64,000 bases of DNA. It comes from Pycnopodia helianthoides (Eukaryota; Echinodermata; Asteroidea; Forcipulatida; Asteriidae). The stretch spans positions 15,785,635 through 15,849,634 of the forward strand of contig CM063243.1 in NCBI GenBank assembly GCA_032158295.1. Reading direction: 5' to 3'. Made by a program: the position numbers and the translations under genes. This document shows, in pieces, positions 1 to 22,008 of the stretch. The notes under the pieces were generated by a model that had not been told where the DNA came from, did no database searches, and saw nothing but the letters and a program-made list of their open reading frames with translations. Each line of letters opens with the position of its first letter. Position 1 is the stretch's first letter.

Positions 1-162
1 AGGATGCTTAAGTACCATTCTCAAATAAACCAGAATTCTTTCAACAATTCGATTTGATTCAAAATCCAATTGTTATTCCTTGTTCATCCATGTTTAAGTT
101 GTTCTTCATCACATGCAAAATTATGGCGTTAATTAGTTGCTTTCTTTTTCTTTGTTGTACAG

Positions 163-3100
163 ATATTTCTAAACAACAAGAAGTAACTGAAGAGAAACTG
201 CAACAGCTAGAGACTGAGAAATCTGAACAGCTGACTAACTCGGAGCTACTGTAGGTGCATTGAAGGAAATGGTGCAGCAGCTGCAAGCTGAGCTGGGGTC
301 AACCCAAGACACTCTCAGTCTAACCAGAGAGAAACTCTCAGAACAGGAAAATTCTATGCTGTCAACTTCGGAGACTGTTGCAGCAGAAAAAGAGAATCAA
401 ACTATCATGGTCAAGGAACTCAAATTAAAGCTGGTAGCAATGGAATCCACCTTGGATGAGACACAGAATAAGCTGACAGAAGCCGAGAAGTCACTGGAAT
501 CCTCCATGGAGCGTGTTGCAGCTTGGAAGCCTCAAAAGATGCTCTTGACGCAGACCTTCAAGCCATCAACCATAAGTCCAGTCAACAGGAAAAGGCCATC
601 ATCAAGCAGGGCAATCAGATATGCGACCTGGAGGTCGTTGTCAGTGACAGGGAAGCTGAAATCGAAGATATGAAATCACACCTTGATGAAACAGAGGGCC
701 AGCTTTCCAGCAGTCAGCAGGACTACAAGAAGGAGTTGTCAAGCAAAAGAAAAGAGGTTGCTAGTCTCCAAAGGGAATTGTCAAATCTAAGGGAAAGTTT
801 TGAGCTTAACGAAGACGCCTTGCAGATTGAGATGGAGAAAGCTAAGGAAAAAGAGGACGACATGGAGGCTCTCAAAGAAAAGTGTAAATGTGAGATAAGC
901 GCTGTTAGGCAACAACTTGAGAAGGCTGAGAATGAACTAAAGATAGCATTGCAAAAGCATGTGGAAGATACCCATATCATAGAAGACTTGGTTAGCCAAA
1001 TCAGACTGCTGAAATCACAGTTGGATACCGACAGAGAAATGTCTGAGAAAAAAGAGTTTGAGATTTTAGAACGTGAAGGTCAAGTGCAGGAAACAAACTC
1101 AACTCTTAGAGAAGAAATCTCGCAGTTGGAGAGTACAATTTTAGGAAAAGACACGATAATAGCTGAACAAAGATCGTCTGAGCTTGAGTTTCACGAGAGT
1201 GCTCTCTTGAAGGGCAAAGCCGGCAAAGAAATAGAAGACCACCTCAACCAACAAATTTCCAAAGTCCAAGCAGAGGTAAGCCAGCTTGAGAAACAGCTTG
1301 AAAACAAGGCGGAGCTGGTAGAACATTTAACACAGCAGATAGACTCATTAAAGATCTCACTCTTCGATGAGAAATCATTTCTGCTGGAGTCCCTTGCCGA
1401 AAGTGAAGAAAAACTGGAACAAACGAACAGCAAGTACAGAAGTGAAATTGAGCTATTGGAGAGAGAACTAGAGAATGTCAAGGAAGAAAGTCAAGATGCT
1501 TTAGATGAGCAGAAAAAATGTAACTTGAAGTTACAAGAAGAACTAGACCACACCAGGGAAACCGATTTATCACAGACAAAAACCAAAGAAGAATATCTGG
1601 TGAGCCTGAAGATGGAGAAACTTGGAATTGGAAACTGTTGTTGCTGATATAAAAGTTTCTGTTGAAGAAAAAGAAACTGAGCTCCAGAAACTCAGAAAAG
1701 ATGAAGCTGACAAAGGCCACAAGTTGAATACAGCTGTTGATCACATCGAGGCCCTTCAATTAGAAATTCGTGAGCACAGAGATGCTGCAATGATCGCTGA
1801 CAGAGAAAATACCGATGTGAGAGAAGAACTAGCACTTCAAATCCAATCTCAGTCAAAGCAACTCCAGACTCTGTCAGACAAACTTGGAGCAAAGCAACAG
1901 GAAGCAGAATTGGCTCTTGAGGAGAAAAAGCATGCTGAAGATGAGTTGGTGCTGCTAAAGCAAAGCATGATGGAAGGTAGTGATGTTTCTGATGCAATTA
2001 AGGAAGAGCTTGGGACAAAGCTTGAGCGTGTTCAACAAGAAAAAGAAACGGCAGATGCCAGGGTTACTAACCTACTTCATCAGCTAGATTCCTCAAAGAA
2101 AACAACCTTAGAGCTTCAATACGAGCTGAATGTTCTTAAAAATGATGTTGAGTCACAATGTTTTACCAGTGAGGAGCACATGGCAAGAGTGAATGATGGT
2201 GTTGCTGAGAATGAAAAGCTAAAAGAGGAAGCTAACGCTATGCAAATGGAAAATACAAAACTTCAGACCGATTGGAAAGCTGCCCTGTGCCAGGTTGAGA
2301 CACTGAGCGACGAATCAGAGCAGTTTCAGTCAAAGCAGAGTGAGTTGCTGGAACAGATTGGACAAATGGAAGAGCAAACAAACAGCTTCAAATCCGCAAT
2401 AGAACATCAACAATTCGAACTGAACCAGCTGCATGAGACAAACAGCTGTCTGCAAAGAGAAGTAAATGAGAAGTCAGCTGCTTTGGAGTTGTTGGCATCA
2501 GAGAAAAGTGATGTCATCAGCACAAATAATGAACTGAACCAGAAAATGTCAGAAGTGAAAGACACCCTTGAGAAGACCAAAGAACAAAACACTTTGCTAA
2601 AGGAAGAGATTTCAATCCTTGAAAGAAAGATCCAAGATCTTGAACTCATTTTGGAAAGCCTCAGAGAAGAAAACTCCAAAGAGAATGCAGAAAAATGGTC
2701 TAACTTGGAGAATGCCAAGATATCTGAGAGTGACGTTTTGTCTTTGAATGAAAAGTAGTTGTCCTTGAAGATACAATCAAAAGACTAAGAACAGAAAACG
2801 AAGAGATTGTTAACAGTTATAACTCTGCGGCTGAATCCCTTCGCTCATCACAGCAAGAGAACCTAGATCACCAAAGTGCTCTTTCTAGCCTGCATCTGGA
2901 GAAATCTGATGTAGAGAAACAGCTGGGGGCATCCCAAGTGAAATTGAGTGATCTTATAGAAGAGAAGGAGAGTCTTATTCAGGAGTTAGCTCTGACAGCG
3001 GGAGAGAAAGTTGTCATTGAGGAAGAACTGGCATCAAGGCAAGCAGAAGTTCTAGACATAAAGGATGGCTGTGAGCAACTGAAATTCCATATCAGCAGTA

Positions 3101-4825
3101 TGGAACAAGAGCACACCGCGATTGAGAACCAAAAAGAGCAGTTGCAATCTACAGTCACTGACCAGGTCCACAAAATAACAGAGCTTTCAGAATTGTTAGC
3201 AGATGTTGAAGCTGCAAAACAAGAATTTCAGGGGCAATTAATGACTTCAACCGGTGATCTACAGAACCAACTCGAAATTGTCACGAGGGAAAAAGAGCAT
3301 CTGGCTACCGAAAATGAAGATATTACTGCCAATGTGCTTACATTGGAAACAGAAATTGCAGATCTGAAAAGCCAGCTCAATGTCCAGGAAGCAGATTCCA
3401 GGCAGAGAACGGATCAATTGACTCTTGATATCAACCAACTTAAGATTGAGAGACAAGAGGCTGTTGAGCTCCTGGAAAATCTGAATTCAAACCAAACATT
3501 AGAGGCAGTTGAAAAAGGTGAGCTGGAAAGTCAAATCAAGCTGAAAGAAAATGATATTGAGGACAAAAATACAATGGTTTCAAGTCTTCAAGCCTCTCTG
3601 GAAAACATGGAGAAAGAGAATGCGGACCTGGCTGCAAAATTAACCGTTGTTCAGAGGAACATGGAAGAAGCTAACAATGACAACTGGGAAGTTGACCGAA
3701 AGTCTTCAGGATAAACTGTCTGAACTGTCAACTGCAGAAGAAAACATCATCTCTTTGAAGGAGCGTATTGAAACTTTGGAATCAGAAAAACAACACTTGG
3801 CTGGTAGCATGAAAGAGGCATCTGCCACTCAAAATGAAGAGGTCAACAGATTAATGGATGAGCTTCAGATTGCTTCAGATAATCTTCAGCAGATTTCTCA
3901 GGAGAGGTCCGATCTTGCAAGCAAGATTGAAACATTGACCTCGCAGTTTGAGAACGATGAATCCAGCCTTGTTCATGTTACAACAGAGAATGAAACTCTG
4001 AGAGTTGAAAAAGATGAACTGAAAGACACACTAAAACAGATGCAGATAGAGCTTAGTGACAGCAAAGAACACGTCAAGCAGTCGGATCATCAACTGGAAT
4101 CCTTGAAGTCACTGCAACAAAAGATGGAACAGGGATCAGAGGAGGAAATATCTGCCCTCAGCACAGAGTTGGCTAACCAGCAAGATCAACTCAAGGAGCT
4201 TTCACAGAGGTTCAACATCATACAAGAAGAGAACCAAAGTTTGAAGGAGCAAAACAGCGAGATGCAGTCCAAGGAAGACGACTTGTTGGAGAGACTGAGC
4301 TGTTTAGAAACTGAAGGACAGAACGGGAACTTGTGGAAGGAAAACTTGGAAGACCAGATTAAGTCCATGGAGCACGATCTTGGTGAAAAGCTGGACAAAG
4401 TTGAGGAATTGAGCACTCAGTTGCAAATGTCGGAATCTGTTAAACGTGATATGGGAGAAGAACTTGAGATTGTTGTGGTGGAGAAACAACAGTTGGAAGC
4501 AGAAAAGACAAATTTGGAGTCAGAGTTCAGGACTCTTCAGTCGGAAAAGAAGACAGTGGAAGATCAAATTTCAACACTCTTATCACAAAATGCTGCCGCT
4601 GAATCTCTCAATATGGAGGCCCAAGATTCCAATGCAGTGCTTGAGTCTGAGCTGTGTAGCCTGAGGTCACAAATTGATGAGGATGATAAAAGATTCACAA
4701 GTCTGGAAAAATCCTTCCAAGAGGCAGAGGAGAACAGTAAACAAAGGATGGAGGTGATGAGCACTGAGCTGGAGGAGGCAAAGATGAGACTAGAGGCAAG
4801 AGATGAAGACATTGGGAGCAGAAAG
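163..4825 (+). CDS. CENPF: CENPF giant coiled-coil exon
   Basis: The exon follows a pyrimidine-rich acceptor (tttgttgtacag, ending at 162) and ends at AAG before gtaaga. It encodes about 1,550 residues of heptad-rich Glu/Lys/Leu/Gln sequence. The coding frame changes near 245, 518, 1621, 2752 and 3683. At 2752 the join needs one extra A in a run of four, and at 3683 one fewer G in a run of three. The segments between shifts are fully open and of the same composition, so this is one exon read through indels rather than several genes. Entry is inside a codon; exit is in phase 0. Confidence 0.8.
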
Positions 4826-7800
4826 GTAAGAATACTATTTTGTGGTGTAAAAAAACATTTTCTTTCCATAGAGAAGTCCAAGTTTTGTGTCTTTTTTTGG
4901 TCATGCAAAACTGTAAAAGTTCCTGGCATAAGAGAAGGCACCATGCTGTTGGAAAATTGTTTATATTAAAGGGACATTGCCTTTGGATTGGGCGCTTTGG
5001 GGTGTAAAAGCATTTTGGTATGAAATGAATATGGTTGGAAAGATGTTATAAAAGTAGAGTATAATGGTTCACACAAATATCCCTCGAAATGGTTTGGTTT
5101 TAAAACTTTTTCCTTTTACTTTATGAACTAATAAGTCCGCCATTTTAGGGAGTCCAAAATTTGGTTCTAAAAAATGGCAGTCTGTGTTAGGTCATGAGGT
5201 AAAAGGAAAACCACACAATTGCGAGATATATTTGTGAGGATCATTATATTCTACTTTGAAACATCTTGCCAACCATATTCATTTCATAGCAAACAGTTTT
5301 TATAGCCCAAAGCGTCCAATCCGCAGGCATTGGTCCCTTTAACGCTTAAAATTAAACGAAAAACTTGATTTGGATGATTTATACTGACAAGATTTTTTCT
5401 ATAAAATTTTTAAAAATGCTTTCTCTTTTTAAGATCGAACTTGATGCCATGACCAGTGAGAAGAAAGATCTGGAGAAGGCTCTACAAATGAAACATGAAG
5501 ATCTACTCAAAGTCCAAACAAATCTTAGCACAGAAGTCGAAAGTTATGAGAGGAAGATACTGACACACGAGGAGGAGTCCAGGACAAACTTGGCCCATTT
5601 GAGAGAAGAGGTTAGTTGTCATTTTCTCATAGTTATCATTGAAAAATGTATTTATTCTTGCGGAGTTCAGAGTGTGTGCTTTTTCATTAACAATATATAC
5701 CTAAAAAGTCTGCGTTGTTGCACTGCAAATAGTCGGGAACTTAAAAACATATTTTTCATGAGAGAGCTTTATTTTTCCCCCAACTGCAGCATGACAGTAA
5801 GATTCTCATCCCTGGAAGAGAGACTTGAGAATGAGAAGGAGGAGGTATGTGATCTCCAGAGGCTCCTTGAGACAATCCGAGTTGAGAAGTCTGAATCTGA
5901 CGAGACGTTGCAAAGTGCAACGAAACAGCTGGAGAAGCTTCAGGCAAAGTCCTCACAACAGGTCAGTGTTGACCCTCATACACTTTCAGTAAACATTTTC
6001 AACTAAGTTGACCAACCTTTTGAAACCAATCAACTGCATGGATTGTATATGATGGCACATCTGCCCACAGAACCACTGTGTACTGTGTTGTATGTGTCCA
6101 CCACATGATATCATTTTGCATGGCTGCATTGTGCGTCTGTCATTTAAAACCTTGTGGATGATATTGAATGGTCGGACAGGAGTGGGCCTAGACGGGAGTG
6201 TTTTAATTTCATTGTAAATGACAGTAAAAAATACAAATAATAATAATGATAACAACAAATTTGATAAAACACAAGCGCACACAAGAAGAAACTTAATGGG
6301 TGACTAAGTAAGTTTTTAAGTCCTTTCTGAAAATCAGAAATGGAGATGTAGCTCCTCGGATGTTGTGACAGATAATTCCAGAGCTTTAAAACAGGAAGAA
6401 AAATCATACACTGTACACAAAATATATGGTTGGAAAAAAACCCCATATTGTCCATGTTCCATTAACCAATTGATGGCTCAGGTGGTCTTCATTTTGGAAG
6501 TGTTGCAAGTTATAAATTTTTCACACATCTGTGAATATTTATTCATGCATTGCAGGAAGAGAAACAACAAGAGTTGAGGTCTGAATGTGAGCAACTGAAG
6601 CTTTCTGCAGAGAAGGCCAACCAAGCTATGAAGACGATGAGCATCAAGCTGAAACGGGCGGAACAGGATCCTTCCCCCAGCAAGAAACAGCAGCAAGAGC
6701 TGAAGAAGCTTGAAGCTAATTGCACCAAGCTGCGTGGACAGCTGACCGATGAGAAATCCGCTCGTGTTAGAGCAGAGGAGTCCCTGGAAAAAGTCACCGC
6801 GTTGGAAGAGAATACATCCAAGGAGGTTGCTGAGAAGACACAAAATTTGTCAAAGCAAATAGAGGAACTGAAAAAGGATAAAGAGTCTCTTCATGGAAAG
6901 CTTCAGCTGTCCATAAACAACTCACGCCGACTTGAGAAAGGCCTATCAACCCTTCAAAGCCATGCGGCCAGGCTGGAGTTACGAGTTATCCAATAAGTCA
7001 TCAAGGACCAAGACACATCAAGGCGACAGCGATGCTGAGAGCCAAGAGCTGCAAAAGAAGCTTGATGAGAAGACGGAGGAAGCCATCAGTCTCAAAGAGT
7101 TGGCAGAGACCAATGAGAGGGAAGCTGGGCAACACCTTAAAAACTACACACAGTTGACTAAAAGGTATCAGAAGGTGGAGGCACAGAATGACACCCTATC
7201 CAGTAAAGTGAAGATCCTCACATCCATGCTGAAGGCCGCAAAAGCGGCAAAATCAGAGCACCCGCTGACAGCTCAAAACCAGCTTTGGTTTCTCAGAATG
7301 CACCACAGGTAGAAGTTAAACTTTCAACTGATGATCCAGCAATCAAAGCCCATCTGGTCTCGAATCATGCCAGTAGTTTCCATGGCCAGTCCAAATCATC
7401 TGCTGGGACAGTAGAAGCAGTAGCACCGCCCCATTCATCAGTGGAGCCTACCAAGACACCAAGTCCAGACCGTAGGAGAACTCGTCTATCGGCAAGGAGG
7501 CGTTCATCTGCCAGTAAAGTAGAAATGGCACAGTCCATTGTTACTGCTCCGTCAAGCAACACCGAAACTACCGTCAACCCTGTAAATGATGTACCCATGA
7601 ATGTTGAATCTGTAGTTCTCATGAGAAAGTTTCTGTTGTCAAAGATGAGGTTGAAAACAACCATGTGAGTCATCTTCCGGTGAGGGCTGGTAAGCGCCCC
7701 TTGAACACCCCAGTCAAGCCCATCGAGACTAAGCGAAGCAGGAACTTGGGTGGGCAAGAAGCCAGCCAATCTGAGCAGTCCAACGCGAGATCAACTGAGC

Positions 7801-8882
7801 AAAAGAACAAAGGCAAGTCCCCATATCCTTTCATCCATTGTGTTCTATTTAGATAAATGGTCAAGAATTGGGAATATTGCAATGACCATCACTTGTAAAA
7901 ACTAGAACCCAACCTTTTCAAAAGACAATTTAAATCTTTTTCAATATTCACAAATACAGAAAAGTAAACAAAAATTCACACTTCAACAAAATCATTTTCC
8001 TTTACAAAAATTAGACCCAAGCCAACACGCTTTGTACATACAAGTATTCCTACGGTTAAAAGAAAGTATTGGTTGATATTGGTACAAATTTTTATTTGTA
8101 GGTCATATATATTGTGTGTTGTTTTATCCAGCAGGGCGATTGACAACCAGAAGCCGTCTCAAGCCACCAATGACAACACGCACCACCCGCAGCAGGAGTT
8201 CCCAAGAAAGCACAGTGACAGCCACCAGCGACAGCTTCATTCCAGCCGCAATAGTCAGGATGCAAACCAAGGAAGCTTCAACTTCAGAGCATCCCAAACA
8301 TGGAGGGACTGCCTGAACGACTCACTCGCAGCAGTCAAAATTCTCAGGGAGAGGTAAGTTCAACCAAACCAGCATTCCCCCTCAAAAAAAAGGGTGGAGA
8401 CTCTTACAAAATACAACAAACTATGCGAGACGACCCCTGGAATCAACTGGACCAAACTGTTAGAGACTTGATTTGTTTAAATAACACAGTGATGCGCCTA
8501 AGTTTTCTTTCAAAGGCAATAATATTCATACACAGTGAATTTTTAAACTCAATACCCAATGAATGCACACAAAGTGACTTTGAGTCAGCATTCTACTTCT
8601 GTAAAAACAAAACAGGATTCAACTGATCACAAGAATGCATTTACTCATATCATTCATTTATCTGTATTTCTCATACAGTCTGGGCCTCATCCATCAGCCT
8701 TGGAGACCATCACAAATAGCCCAAGAAGGCAGCCCCCAACAGCAGAGGCCACTAAGCGACGCCGTGTTGGTGGAGCACAGCGCTCACTCAGTCTAAAGAA
8801 ATCCCCCGAGCAGCTGTCAAAGAGACGACAGACAACCACGGGATCCGCACAAGACAAACAAGAAAACTGTGAAATACAATAA
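163..8882 (+). CDS. CENPF: Centromere protein F-like coiled-coil protein, 3' part of gene
   Basis: Six exons (163-4825, 5434-5610, 5790-5961, 6556-7812, 8132-8353, 8679-8882) give about 2,230 codons of nearly uninterrupted coiled coil. A basic Ser/Thr/Pro-rich tail with nuclear-localisation-like clusters (KRPLNTPVKPIETKRSR, TKRRRV) follows, then the last residues ENCEIQ. CEIQ is a CaaX box whose final Gln predicts farnesylation. Human CENP-F, a large kinetochore and nuclear-envelope coiled-coil protein, has the same plan and ends in a CKVQ farnesylation box. One very long exon also fits CENPF. The first exon opens with a split codon, so the 5' part lies outside the window. About ten single-base frame changes occur (near 245, 518, 1621, 2752, 3683, 5805, 6982, 7275, 7615, 8302), several in homopolymers, which I read as assembly indels. 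The main alternative is CENP-E, which is also a long coiled coil with a CaaX end. Confidence 0.78.
4966..5342. mobile_element. TTAA-flanked inverted-repeat element in a CENPF intron
   Basis: The ends are ttaaagggacattgcctttg and, in reverse complement, ttaaagggaccaatgcctgc; both continue ggattgg(g/a)cgctttggg, giving arms of nearly 40 bp. The 377-bp element is non-coding and fills most of the intron 4826-5433. TTAA target duplication is the piggyBac hallmark, so it is probably a non-autonomous piggyBac-type element. Confidence 0.75.
5434..5610 (+). CDS. CENPF: CENPF exon
   Basis: This 59-codon exon runs from a tttttaag acceptor to a gag|gttagt donor and starts IELDAMTSEKKDLEKALQ. Both boundaries are in phase 0, matching the exon before it. 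The whole exon is coiled coil. The 608-bp intron before it holds a TTAA-flanked inverted-repeat transposon. Confidence 0.82.
5790..5961 (+). CDS. CENPF: CENPF exon with probable one-base insertion
   Basis: The acceptor is caactgcag and the donor is cag|gtcagt, leaving phase 0. Phase 0 entry gives HDSKIL, then the coding frame moves by one near 5805 to SLEERLENEKEEVCDLQ. A single extra base explains it. The body is coiled coil. Confidence 0.75.
6556..7812 (+). CDS. CENPF: CENPF exon: end of coiled coil and start of basic tail
   Basis: The exon begins EEKQQELRSECEQLKL after a gcattgcag acceptor. The coiled coil continues to about 7250 (LTKRYQKVEAQNDTLSSK). A low-complexity basic region follows, with KTPSPDRRRTRLSARRR and KRPLNTPVKPIETKRSR, which looks like a nuclear localisation and Cdk-site region (several S/T-P). 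Frame changes occur near 6982 (extra T), 7275 (missing A in an A run) and 7615 (one base missing). The exon ends at AAA G before gcaagt, a GC-type donor, in phase 1. Confidence 0.8.
8132..8353 (+). CDS. CENPF: CENPF exon: Arg/Ser-rich tail
   Basis: The exon enters in phase 1 after tttatccag; a second AG three bases on makes a NAGNAG acceptor. It encodes a basic Ser/Thr-rich stretch (TTRSRLKPPMTTRTTRSRSS), then LPERLTRSSQNSQGE. The frame changes near 8302, where dropping one G from GGG restores it. The donor is gag|gtaagt, in phase 0. Confidence 0.75.
8679..8882 (+). CDS. CENPF: CENPF last exon with CaaX box and stop
   Basis: This phase-0 exon follows tatttctcatacag and encodes SGPHPSALETITNSPRRQ, then basic Ser-rich sequence (TKRRRVGGAQRSLSLKK), and ends ENCEIQ-stop (TAA 8880-8882). 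Cys at position -4 followed by E-I-Q forms a CaaX prenylation signal. An intact C-terminal modification site argues that the gene is functional. Confidence 0.85.
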   Translation, partial: SGPHPSALETITNSPRRQPPTAEATKRRRVGGAQRSLSLKKSPEQLSKRRQTTTGSAQDKQENCEIQ

Positions 8883-9100
8883 CTGTACAAAAAAACACAA
8901 ATGCTTAAATTTTCATGTTTTTTGTATGTTCGGGTTTTCATGTAGCTTTTGGTCTTTTAACCGGATGCAGTGGATCACTAAATGTGGGACAAAATAGTTT
9001 TTACTAATCGATGTATTGAGATAATTTGAGAGTAAAGTGCATCTGTAAAAAGTTGTTAAAAAAATTCTGGTGTTCTTTATAAAATTTTACCAGTTTTGAA

Positions 9101-9106
9101 AATAAA
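9101..9106 (+). terminator. Candidate poly(A) signal of CENPF
   Basis: This is an AATAAA hexamer about 220 bp after the CENPF stop codon, at a normal distance for a 3' end. No transcript evidence is available, and later AT-rich hexamers could be used as well. Confidence 0.5.
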
Positions 9107-9623
9107 CACTTTGCATCAGACACCCATTAGCTTAAGATTTTGAATGCAAATTGACATAGAGTAGTGATGTAAGGTGAACTTGTTTTTGTTCAGTTAAACT
9201 TATGTATGCATTGTTATACCAATAGATATGATGAATCCTGAAAGCAAAGCAACCAAACTTTTAAAGATCATGACATTTTTTGTACTTGTTGTCGAAATGT
9301 GAGTTATTATTTTGTCCTACAATTTTTTACAGTTTAGATTTTGTATTAAATTGTAGTCAGGAAATACCTTTCGAAAGAGCAAAATTGACATAACTCCTTT
9401 GTGAAGTGGATTTTGGCAACTAGATTAGTTAATATATTTGCTTTCCTCCAACGCTGTCTTATCCATTGTTTTTATTATGTGAAAAGCTGTATTGAAATAG
9501 TTTGGACAGCTGTGTTGTATTTACATTGATCAAGTTCTACATCAACATGAGCCTAAGACTGAGTCTGCATTGAAAGTAAATAGGCTTTTTTGTGCTAGTT
9601 CTAGAATGACAAATTTAACATAA

Positions 9624-9766
9624 TAGACCGTGCAAGTCTCACGCGTATTCGAACATTTTTGGGACCACTTTGGTCCCACATACATTGCTTTGACACGTAA
9701 AGGAAACAATCTTGCGCACTTAAACGGGTCCCAATGTTGGAATACGCGCGAGACTTACATAGTCTG
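9624..9766. mobile_element. Short inverted-repeat element (MITE-like)
   Basis: The left arm (agaccgtgcaagtctcacgc, continuing gtattcgaacatt...gggacc) is matched in reverse complement by the right arm (gggtcccaatgttggaatac, continuing gcgcgagacttacatagtct). The arms are about 40 bp around a 50-bp centre. There is no coding capacity. Superfamily is unknown. Confidence 0.65.
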
Positions 9767-12040
9767 TATGTGTGTGGTACATAAACGTGTCTATAAGTAG
9801 TAGATATGGATATATAGATATGGTAGTTGATTTCACTCATATAAAAAATCATTGATAGTTTGATTATTTAAGGCATAGACTTGTACCATTGTTAACTTGA
9901 AAGCTATAGAGCCATCTCTTTACACAGAGTACCCACCAAAGATGGACCTTTGTTTTTCAGGTAGCATTAGTGTTTTCATTGTCCAAGTATAAGGTAGGGA
10001 GACTTTGAATCCTTCCTCATTCACTTGGCTTTTGAATGTAGCTTGTAAATATGTACATGTACAACGTTAATGTATATCTTTCTTAAACTTTACTATACTC
10101 ATGATCAACACTCATGTAGATTTCTTTCATAACATTCCACTTTTAGTAGGTAGAGCCATAAGTTTCTCTGAGCCCTAGAATTTGCGGATGCAAACAAAAG
10201 AAGGTCATTGCCACCCATTGGCCTAGTCATAGCAGTTAGTGCCTTTTTAAAACGTTCAGAGTGGACAATCTGATGCTAAATGAAGTTGACAAATTCACAC
10301 ACAGTGGACATTCTGATAAATGAAGTTGACAAATTCAAAAAGAAAAGTGGACTTGATGTTTCAGGAATGATCTTCTGGTTTCAGCTTTGTTCAGATAAAA
10401 TTAGTATAAGTATCACAAAAAAAAACCCACATCCAATGTGATGTTTTGCTTTATAGTGCTTAGTGCTTGTAAATAATGCCAGCATGTGTGAACCGCTGCA
10501 TTTTTAACTGTCAATCTGGATATGGAGATAGGTCTCCTGGCATCATTATACATACAGTCTCTTTTTCCATTTTTTCTCTTCATTCAATCAGTCATGAGCC
10601 AATGTAAATAGCTGCACAAGGAGCTCAAAATAACTCTCTTGTGGATGATGTTTTCAGCTTGTTAATTTATGCTTGAAGTTTTGATAATATTGTTGATGCA
10701 AAATATATGTACACTTTTAACTTGAAACCAGTTTGAGTGATTGAGTTTGTTATTGTTGGGTTGTGAGTTCATGGGTTCACATTCAATCATTTTTTATGTT
10801 TGTATTTAATTGTGTTATTATTATCGAGTTTTTATTGTTATTCTTGGGGTCCCCCATCATCTACTTTTTAAAAACAAGTCAAATGTTCACTTTGAAGTTT
10901 CACTTTTTTTAATGAGTTTTAAAGAAGTCAAAATGCTCAACCTCAAGTTACACATCTCTAATGAGTTTTAAAGAAATCAAAACAGTTCATTGAAACATTC
11001 AAGTCATAACGAACTAATTCGTTTCAAAATATATAATCTTGTCCTTTTATGTTTCCCGCTTGGTCCAGTAATCCTCCCTTTCACTGACCATCCTTTTGTC
11101 CCCACCACATAACTCTGATTGGTTCTTGGCCGCCCCATTGTTTGTAAACTAATAACTTTGGCTATAATTTTCCCTCCTTTTTCTGGATACCATCCCATTG
11201 TTCTTTGCCTCTCTTTTTTGCTATAAATGGATATGTTTTCATTTGTTCTTGTTTATGCCTCTGACGAAGGTCCGGTTTGGATCGAAAGCTAAGGCCATCT
11301 ACCTCTAAAAATATATATATTTATATATTAGAAGTAAAACATAATCTGTGATCATTTAAAGGGGCTAAAGTTCTTAAGAAAATAATGTGCGATGCAAATG
11401 ACATGTTGGACACATTATCTCAGGGGGTTCATATAAACGACTACCCCATGCTATTTAAACAAGAAAGCATTATGCAAATTTAACACAATCACACATCATT
11501 TCATACAACACAAGACTCTTCTCATGATAGACAACCATTCAAGCCTTTACAGTTAAAATGCATACTTTTTTTCTCAAGTTCAAAATTAATAACAAGTCCA
11601 GATAATAACTCAGGTCTTACTTAGCTGAATTGAATTCCATTCTTAACAAACACAATCACAAATTGCATTGTCTAGTGCTTGGGTCTGGTCAATATTTTCA
11701 TTGTGTCTGCCTTGAAGATGTTTCCTTATGTTAATCACAAACAATTGTCATTAGAGAAGTTCGTCTGAATTCTCCTTGAAGGACCAGTGCAAGAAATAAA
11801 TGGAAGCGCCCTGGTGAGGGCCAAGGCGGCCAGTAATTATTCCTCATAAAATAAAACCCGGTTTCAATTCACTTGGAAATACAAACAAATGTTTGTATGA
11901 AGAGCAGCTGCAGTACACATTGATTTGACGTAAGTATAGCTTATTGGAAAGAATGAGTTGAAGGCCAAAGATGATGACGTTCGCTAGCCTTGGGGTAATG
12001 ATCACTACACCTGTTATAGCGACCTCAATCAGACAACCGA

Positions 12041-12073
12041 CCAATCAGAGGCAAAGAAAGTATGGTGACGTCA
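12041..12073 (+). promoter_or_regulatory. CCAAT box and CRE upstream of the LC3 gene
   Basis: CCAAT at 12041-12045 and a full palindromic CRE, TGACGTCA, at 12066-12073 lie about 300 bp before the LC3 start codon. Both are typical of broadly expressed promoters, and CREB/ATF factors bind the CRE. The transcription start is not visible. The 13 bases GTGACGTCAACAT here also occur in a transposon arm at 25776-25788. Confidence 0.5.
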
Positions 12074-12368
12074 ACATCGATCGCCATGTTTTACAGTAAA
12101 AAATAGTGTGAAACGAAGGGGTGAACGTTTGGCGTACATTCTGCGTACATTTGTGTTTACACACGTACACATTGACTGTCTCCAGTGAACCGAAACACGA
12201 AATATGGTACTGGTACTGACTGTTGTAGTGTAGTGTTGTCCCCGACATACTGATAGAGAAAGGAATAAACTAAACGTCGTGTATGCTGTTGTGTTGGATT
12301 TCAGGCCTTAAACCCAAGTGACGATTTCAATTTTACTTTAGTGGTGCTTGCGGAGAAATAGCACAAGA

Positions 12369-22008
<9,640 letters not shown>

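Larger units (their letters stand above)
8883..12040. other. Spacer between CENPF and the LC3 gene
   Basis: This AT-rich stretch has no ORF with coding character. It holds the CENPF 3'UTR, a short inverted-repeat element (9624-9766), an imperfect tandem duplication of about 45 bp (10262-10345, sharing aaatgaagttgacaaattca), another of about 58 bp (10865-10985, sharing aatgagttttaaagaa), and a short segment near 11260-11310 resembling retroelement end sequence. I see nothing else in it. Confidence 0.6.

Noticed and set aside
723..1759. Ser/Phe-rich minus-strand ORFs under CENPF.
   Set aside because: They are antisense shadows of Glu/Lys/Leu-rich coiled-coil codons.
11260..11300. ctgacgaaggtccggtttgg + atcgaaagc looks like a hammerhead ribozyme core (CUGANGA ... 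GAAA with a possible stem II).
   Set aside because: There is an extra A before stem II, and no stem III with a UH cleavage site could be found after GAAA. It is more likely a fragment of retroelement end sequence.
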